Origin: Pseudomonas promysalinigenes
GTDB lineage: Bacteria > Pseudomonadota > Gammaproteobacteria > Pseudomonadales > Pseudomonadaceae
Reading direction: 5' to 3'
Assembly (NCBI RefSeq): GCF_014269025.2
Contig: NZ_CP077094.1
Coordinates: 1,302,001 to 1,366,000, forward strand
Length of the DNA stretch: 64,000 bases
Under the pieces are notes generated by a model that was not told where the DNA came from, did not search any database, and saw only the letters and a program-made list of their open reading frames with translations. Positions 25,932 to 38,266 of this stretch are shown in pieces. Positions within the stretch are counted from its first letter, which is position 1, and each line of letters begins with the position of its first letter. Both the position numbers and the translations under genes were made by a program.

Positions 25932-28388
25932 ATGAAGGGAAATCGCACTCTAGAAGCGCCAAGACTGGTGGGTATCATTTGGCCCTTCATCGCCGTCGTC
26001 GTCTTCCAGGTGCTTTTGGGAAGCCTCAGCCTCTATGCGCTTTCGGCTGTGCGTGCCTATGTGGCCGGGGAAAGCCTGTGGTCCAAGGCCCAGAAAGACG
26101 CGATCTACTACCTCAACCTGTATGCCGATGACCGTGACGAGGGTACCTACCAGCGTTACCGCCAGGTCATGACCATTCCCCAGGGCGACCACGAGTTGCG
26201 CGAGCTGCTCGACCAGGCAAGCCCGGACCTGGCAGGCGCTCGGCAGGCCGTGCTCAAAGGTGGCAATCACCCTGACGATGCCGACAGCATCATCTGGTTC
26301 TATCGCAACTTCCGGCATGTCAGCTACATGCAGACGGCGATCGACTACTGGAACATTGGCGATGCGTACCTGAACAAGCTCGACGTTCTGGCTGACGAGA
26401 TGCACAGCGGTTTCGCCGCCGGGAACGTTGGCCAAGCTCGGCTCGACGAATGGAAAGCCCGCATCGTGGCAATCAATGAAGGCGTCACGCCGGCTGCCAA
26501 AGCATTCAGTGATGCCTTGGGCGAAGGCTCGCGCATGCTGTTGCGGGTACTGTTGGTGACCAATCTGCTGACCGCGCTGTTTCTGATTGCCATTGCCTGG
26601 CGCCGTTCCAGCAAGTTGTTGGCCCAGCGGCAGGCGTTCGCCAGTGCCTTACGCGAGGAAAAGGAGCGGGCGCAGATCACCCTGGAGTCGATTGGCGATG
26701 CGGTGATCACGGCCGATGTCGATGGCAACATCGGCTACATGAACCCGGCCGCGGAACAGTTGACCAACTGGCAATCTGACCAGGCCCATGGCCTGCCGCT
26801 CGGAGCGCTGTTCAGCCTGCTTGACGAGCAGGAGCAATGCGAGAGCGGCTCGTTGGTCGAGCAGGTGCTCAGCGGCAGCCTCAAAGGTGGCGCCGAGCAT
26901 GCCCGGCTGATCCAGCGCTTGGATGGCAGTACCGTGTCGGTCAACCTGGTCGGCTCGCCGATCATCAATAACGATCAGGTCGCCGGCATCGTGCTGGTGC
27001 TGCACGACATGACCCAGGAGCGTCAGTACATCGCCAACCTGTCATGGCAGGCGACCCATGACGCCCTGACGGGGCTGGCCAACCGCCGCGAGTTCGAATA
27101 TCGCCTCGAACAGGCCCTCAATGGCCTGGCGCGCCAGACCGGCAGGCACTCGTTGATGTTCCTCGATCTTGACCAGTTCAAATTGGTCAACGACACCTGC
27201 GGCCATGCCGCTGGCGACGAACTGCTCAGGCACATCTGCGCAGTGTTGCAGTCGGGGCTGCGTGAAGGCGATACCTTGGCCCGTCTGGGGGGCGATGAAT
27301 TTGGGGTGTTGCTGGAGAACTGCCCGGCCGAGCAAGCCGAGCGCTTGGCCGAAAGCCTGCGCCAAGCCGTGCAGAGCCTGCATTTCGTGTGGAAAGGCAG
27401 GCCCTTCGTAACCACTGTCAGTATCGGGCTGGTGCACATGGCCCAGGCGCCGTGCACATTGGAGGCATCGCTGCGCGCTGCCGACATGGCCTGCTACATG
27501 GCCAAGGAAAAGGGCCGCAACCGGGTGCAGGTGTACCATGCCGACGACAGCGAGCTGTCCATGCGCTTTGGCGAAATGGCCTGGATACAGCGCCTGCATG
27601 TGGCTCTGGAAGAAAACCGCTTCTGCCTCTATTGCCAGGAGATCGCCGCACTCAACCCCGGCGAAGGGCCCGGCCATATCGAGATATTGATACGCCTGCA
27701 CGACGAAAGTGGCCGAACCATCCTCCCGGACAGTTTCATCCCGGCGGCCGAGCGGTACGGGTTGATGACGGCGCTGGACCGTTGGGTGGTCCGCAGCGTG
27801 TTCCAGGTCATTCGCCAGTGCCTGGACGAGGGCCGGGACGGGCCTCTGGCGATGTGCGCGATCAATCTGTCGGGTACCAGCATCGGCGATGACAAATTCC
27901 TTGAGTACCTGCAGCGGTTGTTCGTCGAATACGCCATTCCGCCCCGAATGATCTGTTTCGAGATCACCGAAACCAGTGCCATCGCCAACCTGGGTAGTGC
28001 CATCCGCTTTATCAACGAATTGAAAGGCCTAGGTTGCAAGTTCTCGCTGGACGACTTCTGTGCCGGGATGTCGTCATTCGCTTATTTGAAACATTTACCC
28101 GTCGACTTCTTGAAGATCGACGGAAGTTTTGTCAAAGATATGCTCGACGACCCGGTCAATCGTGCCATGGTCGAGGTGATCAATCACATCGGTCATGTCA
28201 TGGGCAAGCGGACCATCGCCGAGTTCGTCGAAACACCGTTGATCGAGCAGGCCTTGCAGGAGATCGGCGTGGATTACGCCCAGGGCTATTTGATTGAACG
28301 ACCACAGGTGTTCACCTGTGACAGTCTGCAGCGCCAACGGATTGCTGCGCGGCCCTTGCTGCATCGGGCGCCAGGAACATTTCGCTGA
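25932..28388 (+). CDS. Membrane PAS-GGDEF-EAL protein (c-di-GMP metabolism)
   Basis: 818 residues. Two transmembrane helices (~13-35 and ~198-220) bracket a ~160-residue periplasmic sensor without recognised motif. A PAS domain follows (ITLESIGDAVITADVDG...YMNPAAEQLTNWQ). The GGDEF domain has intact GGDEF at 453-457 and an RxxD inhibitory site at 444-447, consistent with diguanylate cyclase activity. In the EAL domain the signature is degenerate (EIL at 584-586) but the catalytic pattern remains: INLSG, EITET, LDDFCAG, KIDGSFVKD, AEFVE and YAQGYLI. It may be bifunctional. The 168-nt upstream gap should hold the promoter. Confidence 0.9.
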   Translation: MKGNRTLEAPRLVGIIWPFIAVVVFQVLLGSLSLYALSAVRAYVAGESLWSKAQKDAIYYLNLYADDRDEGTYQRYRQVMTIPQGDHELRELLDQASPDLAGARQAVLKGGNHPDDADSIIWFYRNFRHVSYMQTAIDYWNIGDAYLNKLDVLADEMHSGFAAGNVGQARLDEWKARIVAINEGVTPAAKAFSDALGEGSRMLLRVLLVTNLLTALFLIAIAWRRSSKLLAQRQAFASALREEKERAQITLESIGDAVITADVDGNIGYMNPAAEQLTNWQSDQAHGLPLGALFSLLDEQEQCESGSLVEQVLSGSLKGGAEHARLIQRLDGSTVSVNLVGSPIINNDQVAGIVLVLHDMTQERQYIANLSWQATHDALTGLANRREFEYRLEQALNGLARQTGRHSLMFLDLDQFKLVNDTCGHAAGDELLRHICAVLQSGLREGDTLARLGGDEFGVLLENCPAEQAERLAESLRQAVQSLHFVWKGRPFVTTVSIGLVHMAQAPCTLEASLRAADMACYMAKEKGRNRVQVYHADDSELSMRFGEMAWIQRLHVALEENRFCLYCQEIAALNPGEGPGHIEILIRLHDESGRTILPDSFIPAAERYGLMTALDRWVVRSVFQVIRQCLDEGRDGPLAMCAINLSGTSIGDDKFLEYLQRLFVEYAIPPRMICFEITETSAIANLGSAIRFINELKGLGCKFSLDDFCAGMSSFAYLKHLPVDFLKIDGSFVKDMLDDPVNRAMVEVINHIGHVMGKRTIAEFVETPLIEQALQEIGVDYAQGYLIERPQVFTCDSLQRQRIAARPLLHRAPGTFR

Positions 28389-28427
28389 AAACACGTCCGC
28401 TAAATCACAAGGATCAAGGAGCTGAAA

Positions 28428-29213
28428 GTGATTGACGCATTCGTACGTATCGGGCCCTTGATGGACCCGGCCAGTTATCCCCAGTGGGCCCAGCAGTTGA
28501 TCGAGGACTGCCGCGAAAGCAAGCGTCGGGTGGTCGAGCACGAGTTCTATCAGCGCCTGCGTGATGGCCAGCTGCGTCAGTCGACGATCCGCCAGTACCT
28601 GATCGGTGGTTGGCCGGTGGTCGAGCAGTTTTCCCTGTACATGGCCTACAACCTCACCAAGACCCGCTACGCTCGCCACCCCGGCGAGGACATGGCGCGG
28701 CGTTGGCTGATGCGTAACATTCGCGTAGAGCTCAACCATGCCGATTACTGGGTACATTGGTGCCAGGCCCATGGTGTTCACTTGCACGATCTGCAGGCCC
28801 AGGACGTACCGCCTGAACTCAATGGCCTGAACGACTGGTGCTGGCGCGTGTGCACCACCGAGTCGCTGGCCATTGCCATGGCGGCGACCAACTATGCAAT
28901 CGAGGGGGCGACCGGCGAATGGTCGGCGGTAGTGTGCGCCGAAGATACCTACGCCATGGGGTTCCCGGAGGATCAGCGTAAGCGGGCGATGAAGTGGTTG
29001 AAGATGCATGCCCAGTATGATGATGCACACCCCTGGGAGGCGCTGGAAATCATCTGCACGCTGGCCGGCGAGAACCCGACCCAGGGGTTGCGCAACGAGT
29101 TGCGCAAGGCAATCTGCAAAAGCTACGACTGCATGTACCTGTTCCTGGAACGCTGCATGCAGCTCGAAGGGCGCCAGCAAGGGCGCCTGCGCCCGGCTCT
29201 GGCAGCTGGCTGA
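28428..29213 (+). CDS. TenA/PqqC-fold (haem-oxygenase-like) protein, role unknown
   Basis: 261 residues with GTG start; AAGGAG lies 6 nt upstream. It is all-helical and follows the TenA/PqqC/THI-4 pattern: RRVVEHEFYQRLRDGQLR, QYLIGGWPVVEQFSLYMA, NIRVELNHADYWVHWC and AMAATNYAIEGATGEW. The Glu/His pattern could bind a metal or a cofactor, as in iron-containing redox members. Genuine thiamine TenA needs a catalytic Cys, and the ones visible (CTTES) are only weakly placed, so a thiaminase role is not claimed. It starts 39 nt after the GGDEF-EAL gene and probably shares its transcript. Confidence 0.75.
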   Translation: MIDAFVRIGPLMDPASYPQWAQQLIEDCRESKRRVVEHEFYQRLRDGQLRQSTIRQYLIGGWPVVEQFSLYMAYNLTKTRYARHPGEDMARRWLMRNIRVELNHADYWVHWCQAHGVHLHDLQAQDVPPELNGLNDWCWRVCTTESLAIAMAATNYAIEGATGEWSAVVCAEDTYAMGFPEDQRKRAMKWLKMHAQYDDAHPWEALEIICTLAGENPTQGLRNELRKAICKSYDCMYLFLERCMQLEGRQQGRLRPALAAG

Positions 29214-29225
29214 AACCCTGCGTTG

Positions 29226-29250
29226 TTCGCGGGTTAACCCGCTCCTACAG
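29226..29250. repeat. REP sequence of the classic P. putida type
   Basis: A perfect palindrome GCGGGTTAACCCGC (29229-29242) sits inside TTCGCGGGTTAACCCGCTCCTAC-type sequence, the common repetitive extragenic palindrome of P. putida genomes. It lies between the convergent TenA-like gene and yciK, a usual REP location. A different family from the TCGAGCGCC palindromes. Confidence 0.75.
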
Positions 29251-29330
29251 CAAATACAAAAGCCTTTACGGCGGTATAGGCCTTGGGAGCGGAGCTACCC
29301 GCCAAGCGCCCGGTGCAGGCGACGCAATAC

Positions 29331-30071
29331 TTACTGCGCGTTGAAAGCCTGCCCGTTCACGCCCTTGCTGTCTGGCCCCATCAGGTACAGGTAAACCGGC
29401 ATGATTTCTTCGGGCGACGGGTTGTTCTGCGGATTTTCGCTAGGGTAAGCCTGCGCCCGCATCGCGGTGCGTGTGGCGCCTGGGTTGATGCTGTTGGCGC
29501 GCACTGGGGCGACACCTTCCAGTTCGTCAGCCAGGGTCTGCATCAGCCCCTCGGTGGCGAATTTCGAGACGCCGTAGGCGCCCCAGTAAGCCCGGCCCTT
29601 GCGCCCGACACTGCTGGAGGTGAACACCACAGAAGCGTCTTCGGACAGTTTGAGCAGTGGCAGCAGGGTGCTGGTGAGCATGAAGGTGGCATCCACATTG
29701 ATATGCATCACCCGCATGAAATTCTCGCCTGAAAGTTGCTCCAGCGGCGTACGTGGGCCGATGATCGAGGCGTTGTTGAGCAACCCGTCCAGCCGGCCGA
29801 ACTGCTCCTCGATCATCACCGCCAGCTCATCGTATTGATGGGGCAGGGCGGTTTCCAAGTTGAACGGGATGACCACAGGCTGCGCGTAGCCAGCAGCCTC
29901 GATCTGGTCGTAAACCTCGTTGAGGTTGGCTTCGGTCTTGCCTAGCAGCAGCACAGTGGCCCCCAGCGCGGCATAAGCCTTGGCGGCGGCGGCGCCAATG
30001 CCACGGCCGGCACCGGTAACTAGGATGACGCGGCCGGCGAGCATGCCGGGGCGGGCGGTGTAATCGAACAT
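29331..30071 (-). CDS. yciK: YciK-type short-chain oxidoreductase
   Basis: 246 residues. SDR motifs: VTGAGRGIG near residue 19, LLNNASIIGPRTPLE (NNA-S rather than NNAG), catalytic Ser in VFTSSSVGRKGRAY and YGVSK. The start MFDYTARPGMLAGRVILVTGAGRG and the C-terminal ENPQNNPSPEEIMPVYLYLMG are typical of the YciK family, whose substrate is unknown. It trails mupP-ubiG on the same strand, 156 nt away with a REP between. Confidence 0.87.
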   Translation of the reverse strand: MFDYTARPGMLAGRVILVTGAGRGIGAAAAKAYAALGATVLLLGKTEANLNEVYDQIEAAGYAQPVVIPFNLETALPHQYDELAVMIEEQFGRLDGLLNNASIIGPRTPLEQLSGENFMRVMHINVDATFMLTSTLLPLLKLSEDASVVFTSSSVGRKGRAYWGAYGVSKFATEGLMQTLADELEGVAPVRANSINPGATRTAMRAQAYPSENPQNNPSPEEIMPVYLYLMGPDSKGVNGQAFNAQ

Positions 30072-30174
30072 GGTTCTGTCCTTTGAATTCGTCGGGGCGT
30101 CCCTGGCCCCTTGTGGGGGCAGGTGTACCCGCGACTGTGCATGATCAGGCGGCGGTATTGCCCGGCCTCACGCT

Positions 30175-30197
30175 TTCGCGGGTGAACCCGCTCACGC
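30175..30197. repeat. REP sequence, second classic copy
   Basis: TTTCGCGGGTGAACCCGCT with palindromic arms GCGGGT/ACCCGC (30178-30191), the same type as 29226-29250. It lies 37 nt downstream of the mupP stop on the minus strand, and may stabilise the mupP 3' end. Confidence 0.7.
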
Positions 30198-30227
30198 AGG
30201 GTTCAGGGCCGGGGCATCGACCGGAGT

Positions 30228-30905
30228 TCAGCAGCCGCACAGGGCGCTGTCGATGACCTTGCGCAACTCCAATGGGTGGTCCACCACCACATCGGCGCCC
30301 CAGTGGTTAGGGTTGTCGTCTGGATGAATATAGCCGTAGCGCACCGCAGCCGTGCGGGTGCCAGCGTCGCGGCCAGATTCGATGTCGCGCAGGTCGTCGC
30401 CGACGAACAACACGCTGGCAGGGTCCAGGTTCAGGGTTTTGCAGGCCAGAATCAGAGGCTCTGGGTCGGGCTTGCTGTTCTTCACGTGGTCCGGGCAGAT
30501 CAACAGCGCCGAACGCTCGGCCAGGCCCAACTGCTGCATGATCGGCTCAGCGAAGCGCACCGGTTTGTTGGTGACCACGCCCCATAGCAGCTTGCCCTTC
30601 TCGAGGTCGGCCAGCAGCTCGCCCATCCCGTCGAACAGCTTGCTGTGCACTGCGCAATCACGCTGGTACCGCTCGAGGAATTCCAGGCGCAGGGCTTCGA
30701 AGCCTTCATCTTCCGGGTTCATTGCAAAAGTCGCTGCGACCATGGCGCGTGCGCCGCCGGAGATCACGTCGCGAATCGCCTGATCATCGATGGCCGGCAG
30801 CCCCCGTTCGGCGAGCATGGCCTGGCAGATGGCGATGAAGTCCGGCGCCGTGTCCAGCAGGGTGCCGTCCATGTCGAAGAGTACTGCTCGCAAACGCATG
30901 CTCAT
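30228..30905 (-). CDS. mupP: N-acetylmuramic acid 6-phosphate phosphatase MupP (HAD family)
   Basis: 225 residues. HAD motifs: [11 protein letters not shown] (nucleophile Asp), GVVTNKP, the Lys in [11 protein letters not shown] and [13 protein letters not shown]. Long annotated as phosphoglycolate phosphatase, this Pseudomonas orthologue next to ubiG dephosphorylates MurNAc-6P in the AmgK-MurU cell-wall recycling route, which affects intrinsic fosfomycin resistance and beta-lactamase induction. The ATG overlaps the ubiG stop (ATGA). Confidence 0.9.
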   Translation of the reverse strand: MSMRLRAVLFDMDGTLLDTAPDFIAICQAMLAERGLPAIDDQAIRDVISGGARAMVAATFAMNPEDEGFEALRLEFLERYQRDCAVHSKLFDGMGELLADLEKGKLLWGVVTNKPVRFAEPIMQQLGLAERSALLICPDHVKNSKPDPEPLILACKTLNLDPASVLFVGDDLRDIESGRDAGTRTAAVRYGYIHPDDNPNHWGADVVVDHPLELRKVIDSALCGC

Positions 30906-31600
30906 TCCTCGCGCAGGGTCTGAATCATGTAGTTGACGTCTACATCGCTGCTCAGCTTGTAGTGCTTGGTCAGCGGGTTGTAGGTCAGGCCGATGATGTC
31001 CTTGACCTCAAGGCCTGCGCTGCGGCTCCAGGCGCCAAGCTCGGACGGGCGAATGAATTTCTTGAAGTCGTGGGTACCGCGCGGCAGCATCTTGAGGATG
31101 TATTCGGCACCGACGATGGCCAGCAGGTAGGCCTTGGGGTTGCGGTTGATGGTCGAGAAGAACACCTGGCCACCAGGTTTGACCATGCGACAGCACGCGC
31201 GGATGACCGAAGAGGGGTCGGGTACGTGCTCGAGCATTTCAAGGCAGGTGACCACATCGAACTGCTCGGGCATTTCTTCGGCCAGCGCCTCAGCGGTGAT
31301 CTGCCGGTACTCGACCTCGACGCCCGACTCCAGCTGGTGCAGCTGGGCCACAGCCAGCGGCGCCTCGCCCATGTCGATACCGGTAACGCGAGCACCACGC
31401 AAGGCCATGGCCTCGCTGAGGATGCCGCCGCCGCAGCCGACGTCCAGCACTTTCTTGCCAGCAAGGCCCACGCGCTCGTCAATCCAGTTGACGCGCAGCG
31501 GGTTGATGTCGTGCAGCGGCTTGAACTCGCTCTCGCGGTCCCACCAGCGGTGGGCCAGGGCTTCGAATTTAGCGATTTCGGCGTGGTCGACGTTGCTCAT
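30902..31600 (-). CDS. ubiG: Ubiquinone biosynthesis O-methyltransferase UbiG
   Basis: 232 residues. [27 protein letters not shown] is the UbiG N-terminus; the SAM motif is [16 protein letters not shown], with [11 protein letters not shown] and [12 protein letters not shown] later. It methylates both O positions of the ubiquinone ring. ATG 31600 is preferred because it begins the family-standard [13 protein letters not shown]; the upstream in-frame start at 31624 adds unsupported residues. First gene of the ubiG-mupP-yciK run. Confidence 0.93.
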   Translation of the reverse strand: MSNVDHAEIAKFEALAHRWWDRESEFKPLHDINPLRVNWIDERVGLAGKKVLDVGCGGGILSEAMALRGARVTGIDMGEAPLAVAQLHQLESGVEVEYRQITAEALAEEMPEQFDVVTCLEMLEHVPDPSSVIRACCRMVKPGGQVFFSTINRNPKAYLLAIVGAEYILKMLPRGTHDFKKFIRPSELGAWSRSAGLEVKDIIGLTYNPLTKHYKLSSDVDVNYMIQTLREE

Positions 31601-31712
31601 TGAACAATCCTCTGGAACTTGCACTTCAAATGGGACGCAGTATAACCGAGCGTCTGCGGGCCAGGGTCGCTATAATCGCCGGCTTTTGATATCCGAACGA
31701 CGGGGAGAGGCG

Positions 31713-32789
31713 ATGCGCGAGCGACTTTTGGGAGCAGAGAAGGTGACCGGGATGCGCTGGCAAGGCGGCGCCCTGCACCTGCTCGACCAGCGTGCGCTGC
31801 CGTCGCAAGAGCGTTGGCTGACCTGCGACACGGTTACACAGGTGGCCCAGGCGATCCGCGACATGGCGGTGCGCGGCGCCGCAGCCATAGGCATTGCCGC
31901 GGCTTACGGCCTGGTGCTGGCCCTGGAGGAGCGCCTGGCCCAGGGTGGGGATTGGGAGATGGACCTGGAAGAAGACTTCCTCACCCTGGCCGAAGCCCGC
32001 CCTACCGCGGCCAACCTGTTCTGGGCGCTGAACCGCATGCGCGAGCGTTTGCAGCGCGTGCGTGGCGAGCAGAGCGTGCTGGCCGCTCTGGAAGCCGAGG
32101 CGATCGCAATCCATGAAAGCGACCGCGAAGCCAACCTGACCATGGCCCAACTCGGCACCGAGCTGATCCGTCGCCACCAAGGCAACGCCCAGACCCTGCT
32201 GACCTACGGCAACGCTGGGGCCCTGGCCAGCGGCGGTATCGGCACGGCCCTGGGGGTGATCCGCGCCGGGTATCTCGAAGGCATGGTGGAGCGGGTGTAT
32301 GCCGGCGAAACCCGCCCGTGGCTGCAAGGCTCGCGCCTGACCGCCTGGGAGTTGGCCCATGAAGGCATCCCGGTCACCCTGTGCGCCGATTCGGCGCTGG
32401 CACATCTGATGAAGACCAAGGGCATCACCTGGGTGGTGGTAGGGGCCGATTGCGTTGCTGCCAACGGCGATGTGGCCAGCAAGATCGGTACTTACCAGCT
32501 GGCCGTCAGCGCCATGCACCACGGCGTACGCTTCATGGTGGTGGCACCGAGCACCAGTATCGATCTCAATCTGGCCACCGGCGAAGACATTCCACTGGAA
32601 GAGCGCGAGGCGGACGAGTTGCTGGATTACGCCGGCACCCGTGTGGCGCCGCAGGTCGAGGCGTTCAACCCGGTTTTTGACGTGACGCCGGCTGATTTGA
32701 TCGATGTGATTGTTACCGAGCGCGGCATCGTCGAGCGGCCAGACACTGCCAAGCTGGCTCAGTTGGTGTGCCGTAAGCGGTTGCATTGA
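31713..32789 (+). CDS. mtnA: S-methyl-5-thioribose-1-phosphate isomerase
   Basis: 358 residues from ATG 31713 with GGGGAGAGG just upstream. MtnA isomerises methylthioribose-1-P to methylthioribulose-1-P in methionine salvage. Motifs: [38 protein letters not shown] (with a Gly-Asn-Ala in place of the more usual catalytic-loop Cys), [24 protein letters not shown], and FNPVFDVTP. The remaining Asp and Cys in GADC fit the catalytic pair. Divergent from ubiG with a 112-nt gap. Confidence 0.92.
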   Translation: MRERLLGAEKVTGMRWQGGALHLLDQRALPSQERWLTCDTVTQVAQAIRDMAVRGAAAIGIAAAYGLVLALEERLAQGGDWEMDLEEDFLTLAEARPTAANLFWALNRMRERLQRVRGEQSVLAALEAEAIAIHESDREANLTMAQLGTELIRRHQGNAQTLLTYGNAGALASGGIGTALGVIRAGYLEGMVERVYAGETRPWLQGSRLTAWELAHEGIPVTLCADSALAHLMKTKGITWVVVGADCVAANGDVASKIGTYQLAVSAMHHGVRFMVVAPSTSIDLNLATGEDIPLEEREADELLDYAGTRVAPQVEAFNPVFDVTPADLIDVIVTERGIVERPDTAKLAQLVCRKRLH

Positions 32790-33069
32790 TCAGGGTAGGG
32801 CGGGAGGGTTGTGGTGGCGGCGCTCGATCCCACAGGCACCACAAAACGCACGCCATCCCCCAGCGCCCCATCTCCCCACCGCCCCGCCTTTGTGGTAACA
32901 TCCGGCAGTTTCCAAGACCGCCCACGAAGGCGGCCTTCATTGCGCAGATCCATGCTACAACTCATTGATTTGTCGTAAGTCGTCGCACCCCTTTGCGTTG
33001 CGGCGGCGAGCTTCGTTCGGCCCTTGATGGAGCTGCGAAGTTTCACCAGAAAAAGGAATCAGGCTTCTC
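32790..33069 (+). promoter_or_regulatory. gyrA upstream region
   Basis: 280 nt without a credible gene. It holds a GGCGGCGCTCGATCC remnant of the REP palindrome family near 32816-32830, and a short stem ACCGCC/GGCGG around 32915-32935. I infer the gyrA promoter lies in its second half; no consensus pair was certain. Confidence 0.35.
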
Positions 33070-35832
<2,763 letters not shown>

Positions 35833-35850
35833 ACAGGTGTAAAACCCGAG

Positions 35851-35875
35851 CGGGGCGACCAAGGTCGCCCCGTTT
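35851..35875 (+). terminator. Stem-loop terminator after gyrA
   Basis: Ten-base perfect arms CGGGGCGACC (35851-35860) and GGTCGCCCCG (35863-35872) with a two-base gap (so a slightly smaller stem in practice), then TTTGACTG. The U-tract is short, so termination may be partial, allowing some readthrough into serC. Confidence 0.7.
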
Positions 35876-35881
35876 GACTGT

Positions 35882-35905
35882 GTAGGAGCGAGCGCAGCTC
35901 GCGAT
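35882..35905. repeat. Partial REP arm fragment
   Basis: GTAGGAGCGAGCGCAGCTCGCGA matches the inner part of the right arm of the 225-bp elements (19747-19770 and 43907-43930). The outer TCGAGCGCCGC palindrome is missing here. It is the same GCGAGC-TGC-GCTCGC stem alone, in the gyrA-serC gap. Confidence 0.65.
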
Positions 35906-35980
35906 GCAGGCGCCACTGTTCCTGCAGGGTATGTAGCAACCGAATCAAGATTTGTACTATTTGGCAGAGCGAGAGTGGAT

Positions 35981-37066
35981 GTGAGCAAACGAGCCTTTAA
36001 CTTCTGCGCAGGCCCTGCTGCGCTTCCTGACGCTGTGTTGCAGCGCGCCCAGGCCGAAATGCTGGACTGGAACGGCAAGGGCTTGTCGGTGATGGAGATG
36101 AGCCATCGCAGCGACGATTACGTGGCCATCGCCGAGAAGGCCGAGCAGGACCTGCGTGACCTGCTGTCCATCCCCTCCAACTACAAAGTCCTGTTCCTGC
36201 AGGGTGGCGCCAGCCAGCAGTTCGCTGAAATTCCACTGAACCTGCTGCCGGAAAACGCCACTGCCGACTATGTCGAGACCGGTATCTGGTCGAAAAAGGC
36301 CATCGAAGAAGCGCGCCGTTTCGGTACTGTCAACATCGCTGCCAGTGCCAAGCCCTACGACTACTTGGCGATCCCGGGCCAGAACGAGTGGAAACTGACC
36401 AAGAACGCAGCCTACGTCCACTATGCGTCCAACGAGACCATTGGCGGCCTGCAGTTTGACTGGGTACCTGAAACCGGCGACGTTCCGCTGGTGGTGGACA
36501 TGTCCTCCGACATTCTTTCGCGCCCGATCGATGTCTCTCAGTACGGCATGATCTATGCTGGCGCGCAGAAGAACATCGGCCCAAGCGGCCTGGTGGTGGT
36601 GATCGTTCGCGAGGACCTCATTGGCCGCGCTCGCAGCAGCTGCCCGACCATGCTCGACTATAAGGTCGCTGCCGACAACGGCTCGATGTACAACACCCCG
36701 GCTACGTATTCCTGGTACCTCTCGGGCCTGGTGTTCGAGTGGCTCAAGCAGCAGGGCGGCGTCGAGGCCATGGAGCAACGCAACCGCGCCAAGAAGGACC
36801 GTCTGTACGGCTTCATCGACGCCAGCGAGTTCTATACCAACCCGATCAGCCACAACGCCCGTTCGTGGATGAACGTGCCGTTCCGCCTGGCTGACGAGCG
36901 CCTGGACAAAGCCTTCTTGGCCGGCGCTGACGCCCGGGGCCTGCTCAACCTCAAGGGCCACCGCTCGGTGGGTGGCATGCGCGCCTCGATCTACAACGCC
37001 CTGGGCCTGGAGGCCGTTGAGTGCCTGGTGGCCTACATGGCCGAATTCGAGAAGGAGCACGGTTGA
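35981..37066 (+). CDS. serC: Phosphoserine aminotransferase
   Basis: 361 residues from GTG 35981 (VSKRAFNFCAGPAALPDAVL); the in-frame GTG two codons earlier is an alternative. PLP-dependent class-V aminotransferase: GGASQQFAEIPLNLL, DMSSDILSRPIDVSQYGMIYAGAQKNIGPSG with the Schiff-base Lys in AQKN, and GGMRASIYNA. It acts in serine and pyridoxine synthesis. Its TGA overlaps the pheA ATG by one base. Confidence 0.95.
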   Translation: MSKRAFNFCAGPAALPDAVLQRAQAEMLDWNGKGLSVMEMSHRSDDYVAIAEKAEQDLRDLLSIPSNYKVLFLQGGASQQFAEIPLNLLPENATADYVETGIWSKKAIEEARRFGTVNIAASAKPYDYLAIPGQNEWKLTKNAAYVHYASNETIGGLQFDWVPETGDVPLVVDMSSDILSRPIDVSQYGMIYAGAQKNIGPSGLVVVIVREDLIGRARSSCPTMLDYKVAADNGSMYNTPATYSWYLSGLVFEWLKQQGGVEAMEQRNRAKKDRLYGFIDASEFYTNPISHNARSWMNVPFRLADERLDKAFLAGADARGLLNLKGHRSVGGMRASIYNALGLEAVECLVAYMAEFEKEHG

Positions 37067-38160
37067 TGTCCGAACAGGAACTCAAGGCCCTGCGGGTACG
37101 CATCGACAGCCTCGACGAGAAGATCCTCGAGCTGATCAGCGACCGTGCCCGCTGCGCCGAAGAAGTGGCTCGGGTCAAGACGGCGTCACTGGCCGAGGGC
37201 GAAAAGCCGGTGTTCTACCGCCCTGAGCGCGAAGCTGCCGTGCTCAAACGGGTGATGGAGCGCAACAAAGGCCCGCTGGGCAACGAGGAGATGGCGCGGC
37301 TGTTCCGCGAAATCATGTCGTCCTGCCTGGCCCTGGAGGAGCCGCTCAAGGTCGCCTACCTCGGCCCTGAGGGCACCTTTACCCAGGCGGCGGCCATGAA
37401 GCACTTCGGCCACGCCGTGGTCAGCCGCCCGATGGCGGCTATCGACGAAGTGTTCCGTGAGGTGGCGGCCGGGGCCGTCAACTTCGGCGTGGTGCCGGTG
37501 GAAAACTCCACCGAAGGCGCGGTAAGCCACACTCTGGACAGCTTCCTCGAGCACGACATGGTGATCTGTGGCGAGGTCGAGCTTCGTATCCACCATCACC
37601 TGCTGGTCGGCGAGAGCACCAAGACCAATAGCATCACCCGCATCTACTCCCACGCCCAGTCCTTGGCCCAGTGCCGTAAATGGCTGGATGCGCATTACCC
37701 GAACGTCGAGCGTGTGGCGGTTTCCAGCAACGCCGAGGCGGCCAAGCGGGTCAAGGGCGAGTGGAATTCAGCCGCGATCGCCGGTGACATGGCGGCCAAC
37801 CTGTATGGCCTGACCCGTCTGGCCGAAAAAATCGAAGACCGCCCGGACAACTCCACGCGCTTTTTGATGATCGGCCAGCAGGAAGTGCCGCCTACCGGCG
37901 ACGACAAGACCTCGATCATCGTCTCGATGAGCAACAAACCAGGTGCGCTGCATGAGCTTCTGGTGCCGTTCCACGAGAACGGTATCGACCTGACCCGTAT
38001 CGAAACTCGCCCCTCGCGCAGCGGCAAGTGGACCTACGTGTTCTTCATCGACTTCGTTGGCCACCACCGTGACCCGCTGATCAAGGCGGTGCTCGAGAAG
38101 ATCAGCCAGGAGGCCGTGGCGCTCAAGGTGCTGGGTTCCTATCCCAAAGCAGTGCTTTGA
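37066..38160 (+). CDS. pheA: Chorismate mutase-prephenate dehydratase (P-protein)
   Basis: 364 residues. Residues 1-~90 are an AroQ chorismate mutase (LKALRVRIDSLDEKILELISDRARCAEEVA). The prephenate dehydratase domain begins VAYLGPEGTFTQAAA and holds PVENSTEGAVSHTLDSF. The C-terminal ACT domain (TSIIVSMSNKPGALHELLVPF, LTRIETRPSRSGKWTYVFFID) keeps the residues for phenylalanine feedback. Coupled to serC through TGATG. Confidence 0.96.
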   Translation: MSEQELKALRVRIDSLDEKILELISDRARCAEEVARVKTASLAEGEKPVFYRPEREAAVLKRVMERNKGPLGNEEMARLFREIMSSCLALEEPLKVAYLGPEGTFTQAAAMKHFGHAVVSRPMAAIDEVFREVAAGAVNFGVVPVENSTEGAVSHTLDSFLEHDMVICGEVELRIHHHLLVGESTKTNSITRIYSHAQSLAQCRKWLDAHYPNVERVAVSSNAEAAKRVKGEWNSAAIAGDMAANLYGLTRLAEKIEDRPDNSTRFLMIGQQEVPPTGDDKTSIIVSMSNKPGALHELLVPFHENGIDLTRIETRPSRSGKWTYVFFIDFVGHHRDPLIKAVLEKISQEAVALKVLGSYPKAVL

Positions 38161-38203
38161 TTCGACAGAGTTGGGCCCTGTAGCAGCGGCTTTGAGTCGC
38201 GAC

Positions 38204-38220
38204 GGGCTGCAATGCAGCCC
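38204..38220. other. Stem-loop in the pheA-tyrA/aroA gap
   Basis: GGGCTGC (38204-38210) and GCAGCCC (38214-38220) with a 3-nt AAT loop, in the 106-nt gap before tyrA-aroA. No T-run follows, so it is more likely an RNA-stability or processing stem than a terminator, and transcription can continue into the fused gene. Confidence 0.45.
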
Positions 38221-38266
38221 CGTGGGGCCCACAGGCTGCCTAGATTTCTGAACAGGGTTCGCACCA

